The notes under the pieces were generated by a model. It was not told the DNA's origin, did not search any database, and saw only the letters and a program-made list of their open reading frames with translations. This document shows, piece after piece, positions 16,189-25,721 of a stretch of 64,000 nt of DNA. The stretch comes from Rhodanobacter sp. B05 (GTDB lineage: Bacteria; Pseudomonadota; Gammaproteobacteria; Xanthomonadales; Rhodanobacteraceae). The stretch covers positions 62,001-126,000 of the forward strand of contig NZ_MUNU01000016.1 of the NCBI RefSeq assembly GCF_002001085.1, read 5' to 3'. Within the stretch, counting starts at the first letter, position 1, and every line of letters starts with the position of its first letter. The translations under genes were made by a program, and so were the position numbers.

Positions 16189-16526
16189 TCGCCATCCTCC
16201 AGCTCGCCATGCATTTTCTTCGGCGTCACCCGACGCCATGCATCGCGCAGCAACTGATCCACCCAGGCCTCGTCCATCTCCGCGATGCGCACATGCGTCC
16301 AACCATGCTTGCCCCAACTCGGGTCGGGTACGAACAGGTCGCCGGCGGACATGCGCAGCACATCGAGTTCATCGAGGGAGAACTTGAAAATGGCATCGCT
16401 GCTGCCGCGCGAGAACTGGGCGAAGATCTTGCCGCGCACGCGGAACGATGGCGTACCGAAGTGGTCGAGCTCCTCCGCCTGCGGCAATCGCATGGCAAGT
16501 TCGCGGAGGCGGTCGAGGCTCACCAT
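16185..16526 (-). CDS. MmcQ/YjbR family protein
   Basis: The 113-residue product matches the small MmcQ/YjbR double-wing family in length and pattern: MRLPQAEELDHFGTPSFRV, KIFAQFSR, and a C-terminal KHGWTHVRI...LRDAWRRVTPKK segment. These proteins have a CyaY-like fold and are often called DNA-binding, but their function is not established. The ATG at 16526 sits 16 bases past the nrdR stop; a GTG at 16565 would overlap nrdR by 23 bases. The gene overlaps ribD by 4 bases, so nrdR, this gene and ribD probably form one transcript. Confidence 0.82.
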   Translation of the reverse strand: MVSLDRLRELAMRLPQAEELDHFGTPSFRVRGKIFAQFSRGSSDAIFKFSLDELDVLRMSAGDLFVPDPSWGKHGWTHVRIAEMDEAWVDQLLRDAWRRVTPKKMHGELEDGE

Positions 16527-16542
16527 GCGAACCGGCCGGCGC

Positions 16543-17052
16543 TCACTTGCCGCGCTTGCCGCCACCGAGCAGTGGCAGCTGCAGTTCGGACAGCCCGGGC
16601 AGATCGCGCTCCAGCTTCTCGATCTCCTCGCGGAACGCGTGCACGTCCTCGAACTTGCGATAGACCGAGGCGAAGCGCACGTAGGCCACCTGATCCAGAT
16701 TCTTCAGCTCGCGCATCACCAGCTCGCCGACCTGGCGCGACGGCACTTCGCGCTCGCCGCTCTTGCGCAGGTCGTTGACGATCGTGCGCACCGAGCTGTC
16801 GACGTCGTGGCTGGCCACCGGCCGCTTCTGCAGCGCGCGCTCGAAACTCACCCTGAGCTTGCGTTCGTCGAACACCTCGCGCCGCTCGCCGCTCTTCACC
16901 ACCGTCGGCAACTTCAGCTCGGCGGTTTCGTAGGTGTTGAAACGCTCGCCGCACTGCGGGCACTCGCGCCGACGCCGCACGCTCGACCCGTCCTCGGTCA
17001 GGCGCGAGTCGATCACGCGGGTGTCTTCGTGCTGGCAGAAGGGGCAATGCAT
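16543..17052 (-). CDS. nrdR: Ribonucleotide reductase transcriptional repressor NrdR
   Basis: The 169-residue product has the N-terminal zinc ribbon (C3-x2-C6 and C31-x2-C34) and the ATP-cone domain (about 48-138, with [16 protein letters not shown]). NrdR senses ATP/dATP and represses ribonucleotide reductase genes at NrdR boxes. The length is slightly above the usual ~150 because of a C-terminal tail ending GGGKRGK. It lies downstream of glyA, separated by a self-complementary repeat, and upstream of ribD. This glyA-nrdR-ribD order is common in gammaproteobacteria. Confidence 0.97.
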   Translation of the reverse strand: MHCPFCQHEDTRVIDSRLTEDGSSVRRRRECPQCGERFNTYETAELKLPTVVKSGERREVFDERKLRVSFERALQKRPVASHDVDSSVRTIVNDLRKSGEREVPSRQVGELVMRELKNLDQVAYVRFASVYRKFEDVHAFREEIEKLERDLPGLSELQLPLLGGGKRGK

Positions 17053-17060
17053 CTATGGAG

Positions 17061-17157
17061 CCGGGATTCGGGATTGGAGATTCGGGATTCGGGAAAAGCA
17101 CGAGCTCGCGGAGACCCAGGCTCTTCCGAATCCCGAATCCCCAATCCCGAATCCCGG
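17061..17157. repeat. Self-complementary GGGATTCGGGATT repeat element (copy 1)
   Basis: Two 32-bp arms (17061-17092 and 17126-17157) are inverted copies with one mismatch, each built from stuttered GGGATTCGGGATT units, around a 33-bp loop. The element fills the glyA-nrdR gap and could fold into a long RNA hairpin on either strand. A partial relative lies at 56446-56532. Confidence 0.85.
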
Positions 17158-17161
17158 CATC

Positions 17162-18415
17162 TCAGCCATACACCGGGAATTTCTTGCACTGCGCCGTCAC
17201 CGCATCGCGCACGCGGGCAATCACCACCTCGTCACCCGGCGCATCCAGCACGTCGCAGATCCAGTTGGTCAGCTCGATGCAATCGGCTTCCAGATAGCCG
17301 CGGGTGGTGACGGCAGGCGTGCCGATGCGCAGGCCGGAAGTGACGAAGGGCTTGCGCGGGTCGTTCGGCACAGCGTTCTTGTTGACCGTGATGTGCGCGT
17401 TGCCGAGTGCTTCCTCGGCCGCCTTGCCGGTGACTTCCTTGCCGATCATGTCGACCAGCATCAGGTGGTTCTCGGTGCCGCCGGAGACGATCTTGTAGCC
17501 GCGCTGGATGAAGGTTTTCGCCATCGCCTTGGCGTTCTTCACGACCTGCGCCTGGTACGTCTTGAATCCCGGCTCCAGTGCTTCCTTGAACGCCACCGCC
17601 TTGGCCGCGATCACGTGCATCAGCGGACCGCCCTGGATGCCGGGGAACACGATCGATTGCAGCTTCTTCTCGATCTCCTCGCCGGCTCCCTTGGCCGCGA
17701 TGAGGCCGCCGCGCGGACCGCGCAGGGTCTTGTGGGTGGTCGAGGTGACCACGTGCGCATGCGGCAGCGGGCTGGGGTACACGCCGGCGGCGACCAGCCC
17801 GGCGACGTGAGCCATGTCGACGAAGAAGATCGCGCCGACCGAATCGGCGATCTGGCGCATGCGCGCCCAGTCGACCACTTGCGAGTAGGCGCTGAAGCCG
17901 CCGACCAGCATCTTCGGCTGGTGCTCGGTGGCCAGCCGCTGCACTTCGTCATAATCGATCAGGCCGTGCTCGTCGACGCCGTACTGCACTGCGTGGAACA
18001 GTTTGCCGGAAATATTGACCTTGGCGCCGTGGGTGAGATGGCCGCCATGCGCCAGCGACATGCCGAGGATGGTGTCGCCCGGCTGCAGCAAGGCCAGATA
18101 CACGGCCTGGTTGGCCTGCGAGCCCGAATGCGGCTGCACGTTGGCGTAGTCGCAGTCGAACAGCTGCTTCAGCCGCTCGATCGCCAGCTTCTCGGCCACG
18201 TCCACGTACTCGCAGCCGCCGTAGTAGCGCTTGCCCGGATAACCCTCGGCGTACTTGTTGGTGAGCTTGGAGCCCTGCGCTTCCATCACCCGCGGGCTGG
18301 CGTAGTTCTCCGAGGCGATCAGCTCGACGTGGTCTTCCTGGCGCTGGCCCTCGTCCGCGATGGCCTTGGCCAGCTCGTCGTCGTAACCGGCAATCGTGCA
18401 GTTCTTCGGGAACAT
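17162..18415 (-). CDS. glyA: Serine hydroxymethyltransferase
   Basis: The 417-residue product is full length for bacterial SHMT. It shows the N-terminal [19 protein letters not shown] segment, the tetrahydrofolate/PLP site residues in YYGGCEYVD, and the PLP-lysine motif [16 protein letters not shown]. It converts serine and tetrahydrofolate to glycine and methylene-tetrahydrofolate in the cytosol. GAGG lies 6 bases before the ATG. It is divergent from ettA across a 190-bp gap (18416-18605), where both promoters must lie. Confidence 0.98.
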   Translation of the reverse strand: MFPKNCTIAGYDDELAKAIADEGQRQEDHVELIASENYASPRVMEAQGSKLTNKYAEGYPGKRYYGGCEYVDVAEKLAIERLKQLFDCDYANVQPHSGSQANQAVYLALLQPGDTILGMSLAHGGHLTHGAKVNISGKLFHAVQYGVDEHGLIDYDEVQRLATEHQPKMLVGGFSAYSQVVDWARMRQIADSVGAIFFVDMAHVAGLVAAGVYPSPLPHAHVVTSTTHKTLRGPRGGLIAAKGAGEEIEKKLQSIVFPGIQGGPLMHVIAAKAVAFKEALEPGFKTYQAQVVKNAKAMAKTFIQRGYKIVSGGTENHLMLVDMIGKEVTGKAAEEALGNAHITVNKNAVPNDPRKPFVTSGLRIGTPAVTTRGYLEADCIELTNWICDVLDAPGDEVVIARVRDAVTAQCKKFPVYG

Positions 18416-18605
18416 TCTGGCCTCGGCAGGTGGGGTGCGGGTTTAGCCGGAAAGTGTAGCGCTGCCGGGCCTTTGCAGCCACCGCCTGGCCGTTCCGGGC
18501 AGCGGCATCGGTACGACGCCACAAGCCGCTATAATGTGCGGTTTGACGAATTCCCCTTTCCGTGCCGACCTTGCAGGCGGCGCGGCGCCCGCCTTCGGAG
18601 GTTGC

Positions 18606-20273
<1,668 letters not shown>

Positions 20274-20283
20274 CGCCGCTTGA

Positions 20284-20447
20284 GCCCCTCTCCCTCCGGG
20301 AGAGGGGTTGGGGTGAGGGTTCGGCCGGAGCGGTATCTTGATATCCGTTGCAAAGTCCAACCTTCGCTTCGCTCGTACCCTCATCCGCCCCTTCGGGGCA
20401 CCTTCTCACCCACAAGGGGACTCCTTTCAGTCGCCGAAGGGAGAAGG
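20284..20447. repeat. Intergenic repeat with self-complementary ends (copy 2, inverted)
   Basis: This has the same building blocks as the element at 10659-10773 but in opposite orientation: CCCCTCTCCC..GGGAGAGGGG, GGGTGAGGGTTCGG, then ACCCTCATCCGCCCCTTCGG and a final GGGAGAAGGG. It is partly interrupted in its second half. It separates ettA from pyrF and ends 22 bases before the pyrF start. Confidence 0.7.
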
Positions 20448-20469
20448 GAATGGACCCATGGAGATTCCG

Positions 20470-21288
20470 ATGCACTTCATGCAATCCCTGCAACAGGCCT
20501 GGAAGAACCACGACTCGCTGGTCTGCGTGGGCCTCGATCCGGAACCGGCGAAATTTCCCTCCCACCTGCGCGACACACCCGACGCGGTGTTCGCGTTCTG
20601 CGCCGCCATCGTCGACGCCACCGCCGACCTCGCCTGCGCGTTCAAGCCGCAGATCGCGCACTTCGCCGCGCTGCGCGCCGAAGAGGCGCTGGAACGGTTG
20701 ATCGCGCACATCCACGCGAAGCATCCCGATGTGCCGGTAATCCTCGACGCCAAGCGCGGCGACATCGGCAGCACGGCGCAGCACTACGCGACCGAGGTCT
20801 TCGAGCGCTACCAGGCCGACGCAGTCACGCTGAATCCGTACCTCGGCCGCGACTCGATCCAGCCGTTCCTCGATCGTGCCGACAAGGGCGTGATCCTGCT
20901 CTGTCGCACCTCCAATCCCGGCGGTGCGGATTTCCAGGCGCTGGATTGCGGCGGCCAGCCGCTGTACCTGCGCGTGGCCGAAACCATCGCGCGCGACTGG
21001 AACGGCAACGGCAACTGCGCCCTGGTCACCGGAGCAACATGGCCCGAAGAACTTGGCAAGGTGCGCGCCGTGGTCGGCGACATGCCGCTGCTGGTGCCCG
21101 GCATCGGTGCCCAGGGCGGCGACGTGGAAGCGGTGCTGCGCCATGGCCGCACGGCCGCCGGCACGGGCCTGATGATCAGCTCGTCACGAGCGATCCTCTA
21201 CGCCGGACATGGCGACGACTTCGCGCTGGCCGCGCGTGCCGCCGCCAACGAATTGCGCGACACCATCAATCGTCATCGGCACGGCTGA
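20470..21288 (+). CDS. pyrF: Orotidine 5'-phosphate decarboxylase (type 2)
   Basis: The 272-residue product carries the type-2 OMP decarboxylase signature [15 protein letters not shown] with the catalytic Lys/Asp set, an N-terminal [13 protein letters not shown] and a C-terminal GIGAQGGD phosphate site. It makes UMP in the last step of de novo pyrimidine synthesis. I prefer the ATG at 20470 because GGAG lies 6 bases upstream. ATGs at 20458 and 20479 are alternatives, and anything earlier would run into the repeat. Confidence 0.95.
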   Translation: MHFMQSLQQAWKNHDSLVCVGLDPEPAKFPSHLRDTPDAVFAFCAAIVDATADLACAFKPQIAHFAALRAEEALERLIAHIHAKHPDVPVILDAKRGDIGSTAQHYATEVFERYQADAVTLNPYLGRDSIQPFLDRADKGVILLCRTSNPGGADFQALDCGGQPLYLRVAETIARDWNGNGNCALVTGATWPEELGKVRAVVGDMPLLVPGIGAQGGDVEAVLRHGRTAAGTGLMISSSRAILYAGHGDDFALAARAAANELRDTINRHRHG

Positions 21289-21323
21289 GAGGATCATGCG
21301 CCGGCAGGTCGCCGGCGCAACGG

Positions 21324-21581
21324 TCACACTGCGGCGGACTTCGCCGCGTGCTGCATCTTCGTTTTCAGATCGAGCGCATCCGCGGCATCGAGCAAGGCGC
21401 GCGCAAAACTACGCACCTCGGCCGGGCGCAAGGCATACCAGTTGCCGCTCTTGCCCGCTTCCGCCACGTTGCGCCCCGCGCGCGACACGCAATGCGGCCG
21501 GAAGATCACCATGCCGGTCAGCGACTCCGAGCTGATATCCGCCGAGACGATCTGCATGTGTGTCTCATCTTCTTTCTTCAC
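21324..21581 (-). CDS. Small protein of unknown function (85 aa)
   Basis: The reading frame starts with GTG at 21581, preceded by GGGAG 7 bases upstream, and is convergent with pyrF. The product is soluble and mixed-charge (MKKEDETHMQIVSADISSES...), with a central NWYALRPAEVRSFARALLDAA helix. I do not recognise a family. The ribosome-binding site, clean convergent placement and compositional fit support a real gene. Confidence 0.6.
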   Translation of the reverse strand: MKKEDETHMQIVSADISSESLTGMVIFRPHCVSRAGRNVAEAGKSGNWYALRPAEVRSFARALLDAADALDLKTKMQHAAKSAAV

Positions 21582-21763
21582 CGAATTTCTCCCGAGCGGG
21601 ATTCCGCCCCGGTCCCACTCTACGCCATTGCCTGTTATCCGATGTTTCCGCGTGCGGCAGCGCCCGCGACCGTTGTAACCTTCAAGGTCTGCGTACCTGT
21701 CCGCAACATGTCACGTCGCGATGGCCCGGCGCAGCATCCCCAACCGCGAAAGGAAGACAACGC

Positions 21764-22495
21764 ATGTCCGCACAGACCGATGTCCGCATGGAAGACTGGA
21801 ACCGCCTGCAACGGGAAGTAGGCCGCTTGCGCATCCTGGTGATCATCGCCCTGCTGGCGGTGGTTGCGCTGGCTGCCGTATCCCTGCTGCGCAAGCCGGA
21901 TGCGCCAGGCAAGCCGAACACGATTCTCCGCGCACAAGGCCTGGTGATCACCGACGCGCAAGGGCACGACCGCATCCTGATCGGCGCACCGGTGCCGGCC
22001 AGCACGGACCGAACCCGCAAGGACGATCGCTCCGACGGCATCATCTTCCTTGGTGCAACCGGCGCGGACCGGCTCGCCGTCGGGCAGATGCCGGCGCCAT
22101 TCATTGGCGGCAAGAGCTACCCGCGACACAATGGTGGCGACGGTTACGGCATGACGCTGTACGACACGAAAGGCAATGAGCGCGGCGGCATGGGCTTCCT
22201 GGGCATGGGCCGCGTCGGTGTCGCGCTGGACCGGGCCACCCCCCCTTATGATGCGATCGGCATGATGGTCGATGACAAGGAGGGTTTTGCCGGAATGATC
22301 ATCAACTATGGCGATCCCAGGGCGAAGGACACGGCGATTGAATTGGGCACCGATGCCAACAGCGCCCACATCCAGATCAACGGCAAGGACGGCCTGCCGC
22401 GCGCGATGCTGAACTACGACGGGACGAACAAGCCAGCCTGGCAACTCGATGACGCGGCATCGGCGGCCAAGGCCGCGCAGGCGCAGAAGCACTGA
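21764..22495 (+). CDS. Membrane-anchored protein of unknown function
   Basis: The 243-residue product has an N-terminal amphipathic segment, a transmembrane helix at about residues 24-43 (ILVIIALLAVVALAAVSLL), and an extracytoplasmic domain of ~195 residues rich in Gly/Asp. That domain has repeated short motifs such as VITDAQGHDRILIGAPV, MTLYDTKGNERGGMGFL and IQINGKDGLPRAMLNYD, which look like a beta-strand repeat of the form hxhxDxxGxxRhhh. AGGA lies 9 bases before the ATG. I do not recognise a named family. It stands alone between the small gene at 21324 and the acyltransferase. Confidence 0.75.
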   Translation: MSAQTDVRMEDWNRLQREVGRLRILVIIALLAVVALAAVSLLRKPDAPGKPNTILRAQGLVITDAQGHDRILIGAPVPASTDRTRKDDRSDGIIFLGATGADRLAVGQMPAPFIGGKSYPRHNGGDGYGMTLYDTKGNERGGMGFLGMGRVGVALDRATPPYDAIGMMVDDKEGFAGMIINYGDPRAKDTAIELGTDANSAHIQINGKDGLPRAMLNYDGTNKPAWQLDDAASAAKAAQAQKH

Positions 22496-22540
22496 CGACA
22501 AGCATCGGCCCAACGCGCAGCCATGGACTGCGCGTTGGGC

Positions 22541-23746
22541 TCAATCCGCCACGGACGTCGTCAGCACCCGGGATTTGTCCCGGGCGCCGGACAGCCTGGC
22601 ACGCAGCCAGCGTTCGCATGGTGCAGACAGCCAGCGTTCCACCATCGCGCCGAGCAACCAGCACAGCGGCAGCGTCAGCAGATACCAGAGAAAACCCAGC
22701 CGCATGTCGCCGCCCGCGAGCTTGAACAGCCGCACCACCGCGAACACCACGAACATGTGGCTGAGGTAGACCTCGTAGCTCAGGCGCCCCCACGAACGCA
22801 GCCAGTCCAGGCCGTGCCACGCCTGCCATGGACCACGCCGCTGGCGTTGCTCGCAGGCCAGCAGCAGGCACAGCGCCGACAACGCCAGCAACAGCATGTA
22901 TCCGTCGCGCAGCTGCTGCCACATCACCGCCCCGTCGATGGTGGCTGCCGTGAGACCGATCGCCCCCAACCATCCCAGCAGGCGGACCGTGCGTGGCGCA
23001 AGCGTGGCCGCGCGCGCCGCCAGCAACGCACCGAGCACGCCGATCGCAATCGCCGACATTCCCGGCAGGTAGGCCTTCTCCTGCCAGATCTCGTTGCCGC
23101 TCAAGGCAGCGTGCGTCCACGGCATCGACAGCGCGAGCAGGGCCAGCAGCGGCACCAGCACCCAGCGCCGGCGCGTCAGCAGACAAACCAGCGGAAAGCC
23201 GATGTAGAACACTTCCTCGATCGACAGCGACCACAGCACGTCCCAGTTCCCCGGCAGATAACCGGTGCGCCCCTCGTACCAGTTCAGATGCAGACCGATG
23301 GCGGACCAGATCGCACCCGGCAGGGACTGGCCGGGGCGGCTGATCGTGTAATCCGGCACGGCCAGCAGATGCAGCACGCTGAGCAGGCCAACCAGCGCCA
23401 GCAGGCAGGGCACGATGCGCGCGAAGCGCCGCGCGTAAAACGTGCGCATGTCAATCCGCTCGAGGCCGCCCCAGCGGCGCAGCGCATTGCCCGCGATCAG
23501 GAACCCCGAGATCACGAAGAACACGAACACGGCCTCATAGCCGTTGTAGTTCAAGCGGCTCAGAAACCAGGCCGGCAGCACGTCGGCCAAGGCGGTCTGC
23601 TTCAACGGAATGCGCAAGCCAAGGTGGTTGAACACCACCAGCACGATCGCCAGGCCCCGCAGCAGATCGATGCCGGGGTTGCGCGTATCGTGGCGAGGGT
23701 CAGGCGCGATGACCATGTCCGCTGCGGGCGTGATCCCGACAGGCAT
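22541..23746 (-). CDS. Acyltransferase family 3 membrane protein (OafA/YrhL-like)
   Basis: The 401-residue polytopic membrane protein has about 10 transmembrane helices and the family-3 acyltransferase pattern: GIDLLRGLAIVLVVFNHLG near the N-terminus (catalytic-site His), a following FFVISGFLI, RRFARIVPC, and WSLSIEEVFYIGFPLV. Such enzymes move acetyl or other acyl groups onto cell-surface sugars such as O-antigen. No glycan genes adjoin it, so the acceptor is unknown. The ATG at 23746 is used; one at 23716 is also possible. Confidence 0.9.
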   Translation of the reverse strand: MPVGITPAADMVIAPDPRHDTRNPGIDLLRGLAIVLVVFNHLGLRIPLKQTALADVLPAWFLSRLNYNGYEAVFVFFVISGFLIAGNALRRWGGLERIDMRTFYARRFARIVPCLLALVGLLSVLHLLAVPDYTISRPGQSLPGAIWSAIGLHLNWYEGRTGYLPGNWDVLWSLSIEEVFYIGFPLVCLLTRRRWVLVPLLALLALSMPWTHAALSGNEIWQEKAYLPGMSAIAIGVLGALLAARAATLAPRTVRLLGWLGAIGLTAATIDGAVMWQQLRDGYMLLLALSALCLLLACEQRQRRGPWQAWHGLDWLRSWGRLSYEVYLSHMFVVFAVVRLFKLAGGDMRLGFLWYLLTLPLCWLLGAMVERWLSAPCERWLRARLSGARDKSRVLTTSVAD

Positions 23747-23794
23747 GGCAGCGGCATGGCCGTTCCATCGGCGCGCAACGCAACGGCGACCGAT

Positions 23795-24076
23795 TCAAGC
23801 GGTGACCTCGACGCCCTTCCAGAACGCCACGCGCGCCCTGATCTCCTTCGCCGCCTCTTTGGGCTGCGGGTAATACCAGGCGGCGTTCGCGTTCACTGCA
23901 TCGTCCACGACCACGTCGTAATAGCTGGCCAGTCCCTTCCAGGGACAGGTGCTGTGATGATCGCTGTCCCGGAAATGCTCGCGCCGCAACGAGTCGACGG
24001 GAAAATAATGGTTACGCTCCACCACCACGGTATCGTCGCTCTCGGCGAGCACCGTGCCATGCCAGATCGCGCGCAT
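23795..24076 (-). CDS. DUF427 domain protein
   Basis: The 93-residue product matches the small DUF427 family in pattern: [20 protein letters not shown], then NHYFPVDSLRREHF, STCPWKGLASYYDV and a C-terminal WYYPQPKEAAKEIRARVAFW. The fold is a small beta-barrel and its function is unknown. Its ATG overlaps the def stop (TGATG), so it is translated with peptide deformylase. Confidence 0.88.
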   Translation of the reverse strand: MRAIWHGTVLAESDDTVVVERNHYFPVDSLRREHFRDSDHHSTCPWKGLASYYDVVVDDAVNANAAWYYPQPKEAAKEIRARVAFWKGVEVTA

Positions 24077-24612
24077 CACTCGTCTCCGATCTCTTGCCCC
24101 GGAAAAAGCACCTCGGTATACCCGAACTTGCTGAAATCGGTGATGCGCGAAGGGTACAGCCGGCCGATCAGATGATCGCACTCGTGCTGCACCACGCGGG
24201 CGTGGAAGCCTTCCGCCGTGCGCTCGATCCGCTCGCCGCGCGGGCCGACGCCCTCGTAACGGATCAGCGAATACCGGCTCACCGCCCCGCGCAGGCCAGG
24301 CACCGAGAGACAACCTTCCCAGCCCTCCTCCATGTCCTGCGAGAGGGGCGTGATCACCGGGTTGAGCAGGATCGTCTGCGGCACTTCCGGTGCCTCCGGG
24401 TAGCGCTCCGAATGCTCGAAGCCGAAGATCACCAGTTGCAGGTCGACGCCGATCTGCGGTGCGGCCAGGCCCACGCCGCCGGCATCGTGCATGGTCTCGA
24501 ACATGTCGGCGATCAGCGTGTCGAGTTCGGTGCTGCCGAACATCGCCGCCGGCACCTGCGGCGCGATGCGCAGCAAGCGGGGGTCGCCCATTTTCAGGAT
24601 GTCGCGGATCAT
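24076..24612 (-). CDS. def: Peptide deformylase
   Basis: The 178-residue product has all three deformylase motifs: [21 protein letters not shown] (metal-ligand Cys) and [12 protein letters not shown] (metal-ligand His residues and catalytic Glu). It removes the formyl group from nascent proteins. The usual def-fmt neighbours are absent, so this is probably a second deformylase copy. DUF427 is coupled downstream. Confidence 0.95.
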   Translation of the reverse strand: MIRDILKMGDPRLLRIAPQVPAAMFGSTELDTLIADMFETMHDAGGVGLAAPQIGVDLQLVIFGFEHSERYPEAPEVPQTILLNPVITPLSQDMEEGWEGCLSVPGLRGAVSRYSLIRYEGVGPRGERIERTAEGFHARVVQHECDHLIGRLYPSRITDFSKFGYTEVLFPGQEIGDE

Positions 24613-24733
24613 CTATAAGCCTCGACGTGGAATCGCCATCTCCCGGTAATTTAGGGTCGATGCAGGCCAATGCAAGCCACGTGCTTCAGCGTTCAACTGC
24701 AAAAACACAGAGCCAGAGCGTCGTGTTGATTTT

Positions 24734-24757
24734 GTTGAACCCGCAAGCGGGTTCAAC
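24734..24757 (-). terminator. Hairpin after the DUF4197 gene, possible terminator
   Basis: A perfect 11-bp stem (GTTGAACCCGC / GCGGGTTCAAC) with a 2-base loop lies 6 bases past the DUF4197 stop. There is no T-run on the minus strand, so it is not a classical intrinsic terminator and may instead protect the 3' end of the mRNA. Confidence 0.45.
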
Positions 24758-24763
24758 ACGGGT

Positions 24764-25558
24764 TCAATGGCCGCCGAACACCTTCTTCAGCAGGTCGGTG
24801 GTGCGCGCGCCGGGGTTGGTGCGGATCGATTGCTCCTCGGCGCCGATTTCGGTGAACAGGCCATCGATGGTCTTTTCGGTCACGTAGTTGTCCAGGTCCA
24901 GCGAGCTGCCGCCCTTGTTCGACTTGCCGCCACCGAACTTGCCCAGCATGCCACCCAGCTCGCCACCACTGCTGCCGGCGGTGAACGACTTGTACTTCTG
25001 GGTGACCCCGACGCTGTCGGTGGCCTTGACCACGATCGGATGGATGCGCGCAGTCAGCGCATCGCCGGCCACGCGGCGGAAATAATCGGTGGCCGCGTGA
25101 TCGCCGCCGGTGAGGATGCCGCGCGCGTCGCTCAAGCTCATCTTGCGGATCGCGTCGCCGAAGATCTGCGCCACCTGCGGTACCGCCTTTTCCGCGGCGC
25201 GGTTCATGCTCAGTTCGAACGCATCCACCTTGGCGCCCTGGCCGAGCTTGCGCGCCAGTTTGGCCGCCTGTTCAACCTTGCCCGGCAGCGGAATGCGCAC
25301 CTTCGGGTTGTTCCAGAAGCCGCCGTCACGGCCCAGGCTGTTGATCGCGTTGGTGGTGCCCTTGGCCAGCGCCTCCTTGAGGCCGGAGGCGATGTCGCTG
25401 TCAGGCAGGCCGCTGCCGAGAGATGAGTTCGAACCGTGCGTCGACGACTTGACCTTGTTCAGCAGATCCTTGAACTGGCCGGTGCCGGCGGCGGCCGCCG
25501 GCAGGGTGGCGGCGGCAAACGCGAGACCAAGCACGACATAACGAATCCGGATGTTCAT
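24764..25558 (-). CDS. Exported DUF4197 protein
   Basis: The 264-residue product has a signal peptide (about 1-24, YVVLGLAFAAATLPAAAA). A mature, mostly helical domain of ~235 residues follows, with the DUF4197 pattern: GLKEALAKGTTNAINSLG, then NNPKVRIPLPGKVEQAAK, VTEKTIDGLFTEIGAEEQ and a C-terminal TDLLKKVFG. It is predicted periplasmic; function unknown. GGAG lies 9 bases before the ATG. A Gly/Ser-rich insert (GSSGGELGGMLGKFGGGKSN, about 205-224) breaks the domain. Confidence 0.9.
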   Translation of the reverse strand: MNIRIRYVVLGLAFAAATLPAAAAGTGQFKDLLNKVKSSTHGSNSSLGSGLPDSDIASGLKEALAKGTTNAINSLGRDGGFWNNPKVRIPLPGKVEQAAKLARKLGQGAKVDAFELSMNRAAEKAVPQVAQIFGDAIRKMSLSDARGILTGGDHAATDYFRRVAGDALTARIHPIVVKATDSVGVTQKYKSFTAGSSGGELGGMLGKFGGGKSNKGGSSLDLDNYVTEKTIDGLFTEIGAEEQSIRTNPGARTTDLLKKVFGGH

Positions 25559-25721
25559 GACTAGCTCCTGGGTGGCCGAACGAAGAGTCAGTGTACGCCC
25601 TTCGAAACCGTGACTTTCCACCCGGCGGGCCGCCCCATGGCCGATACGAACAGGCGCGATCCGGCATTGACCGCCGCGGCCTGCGGGACGACTCTTGCCA
25701 TACCGTCGAGGAGAACCGTCC

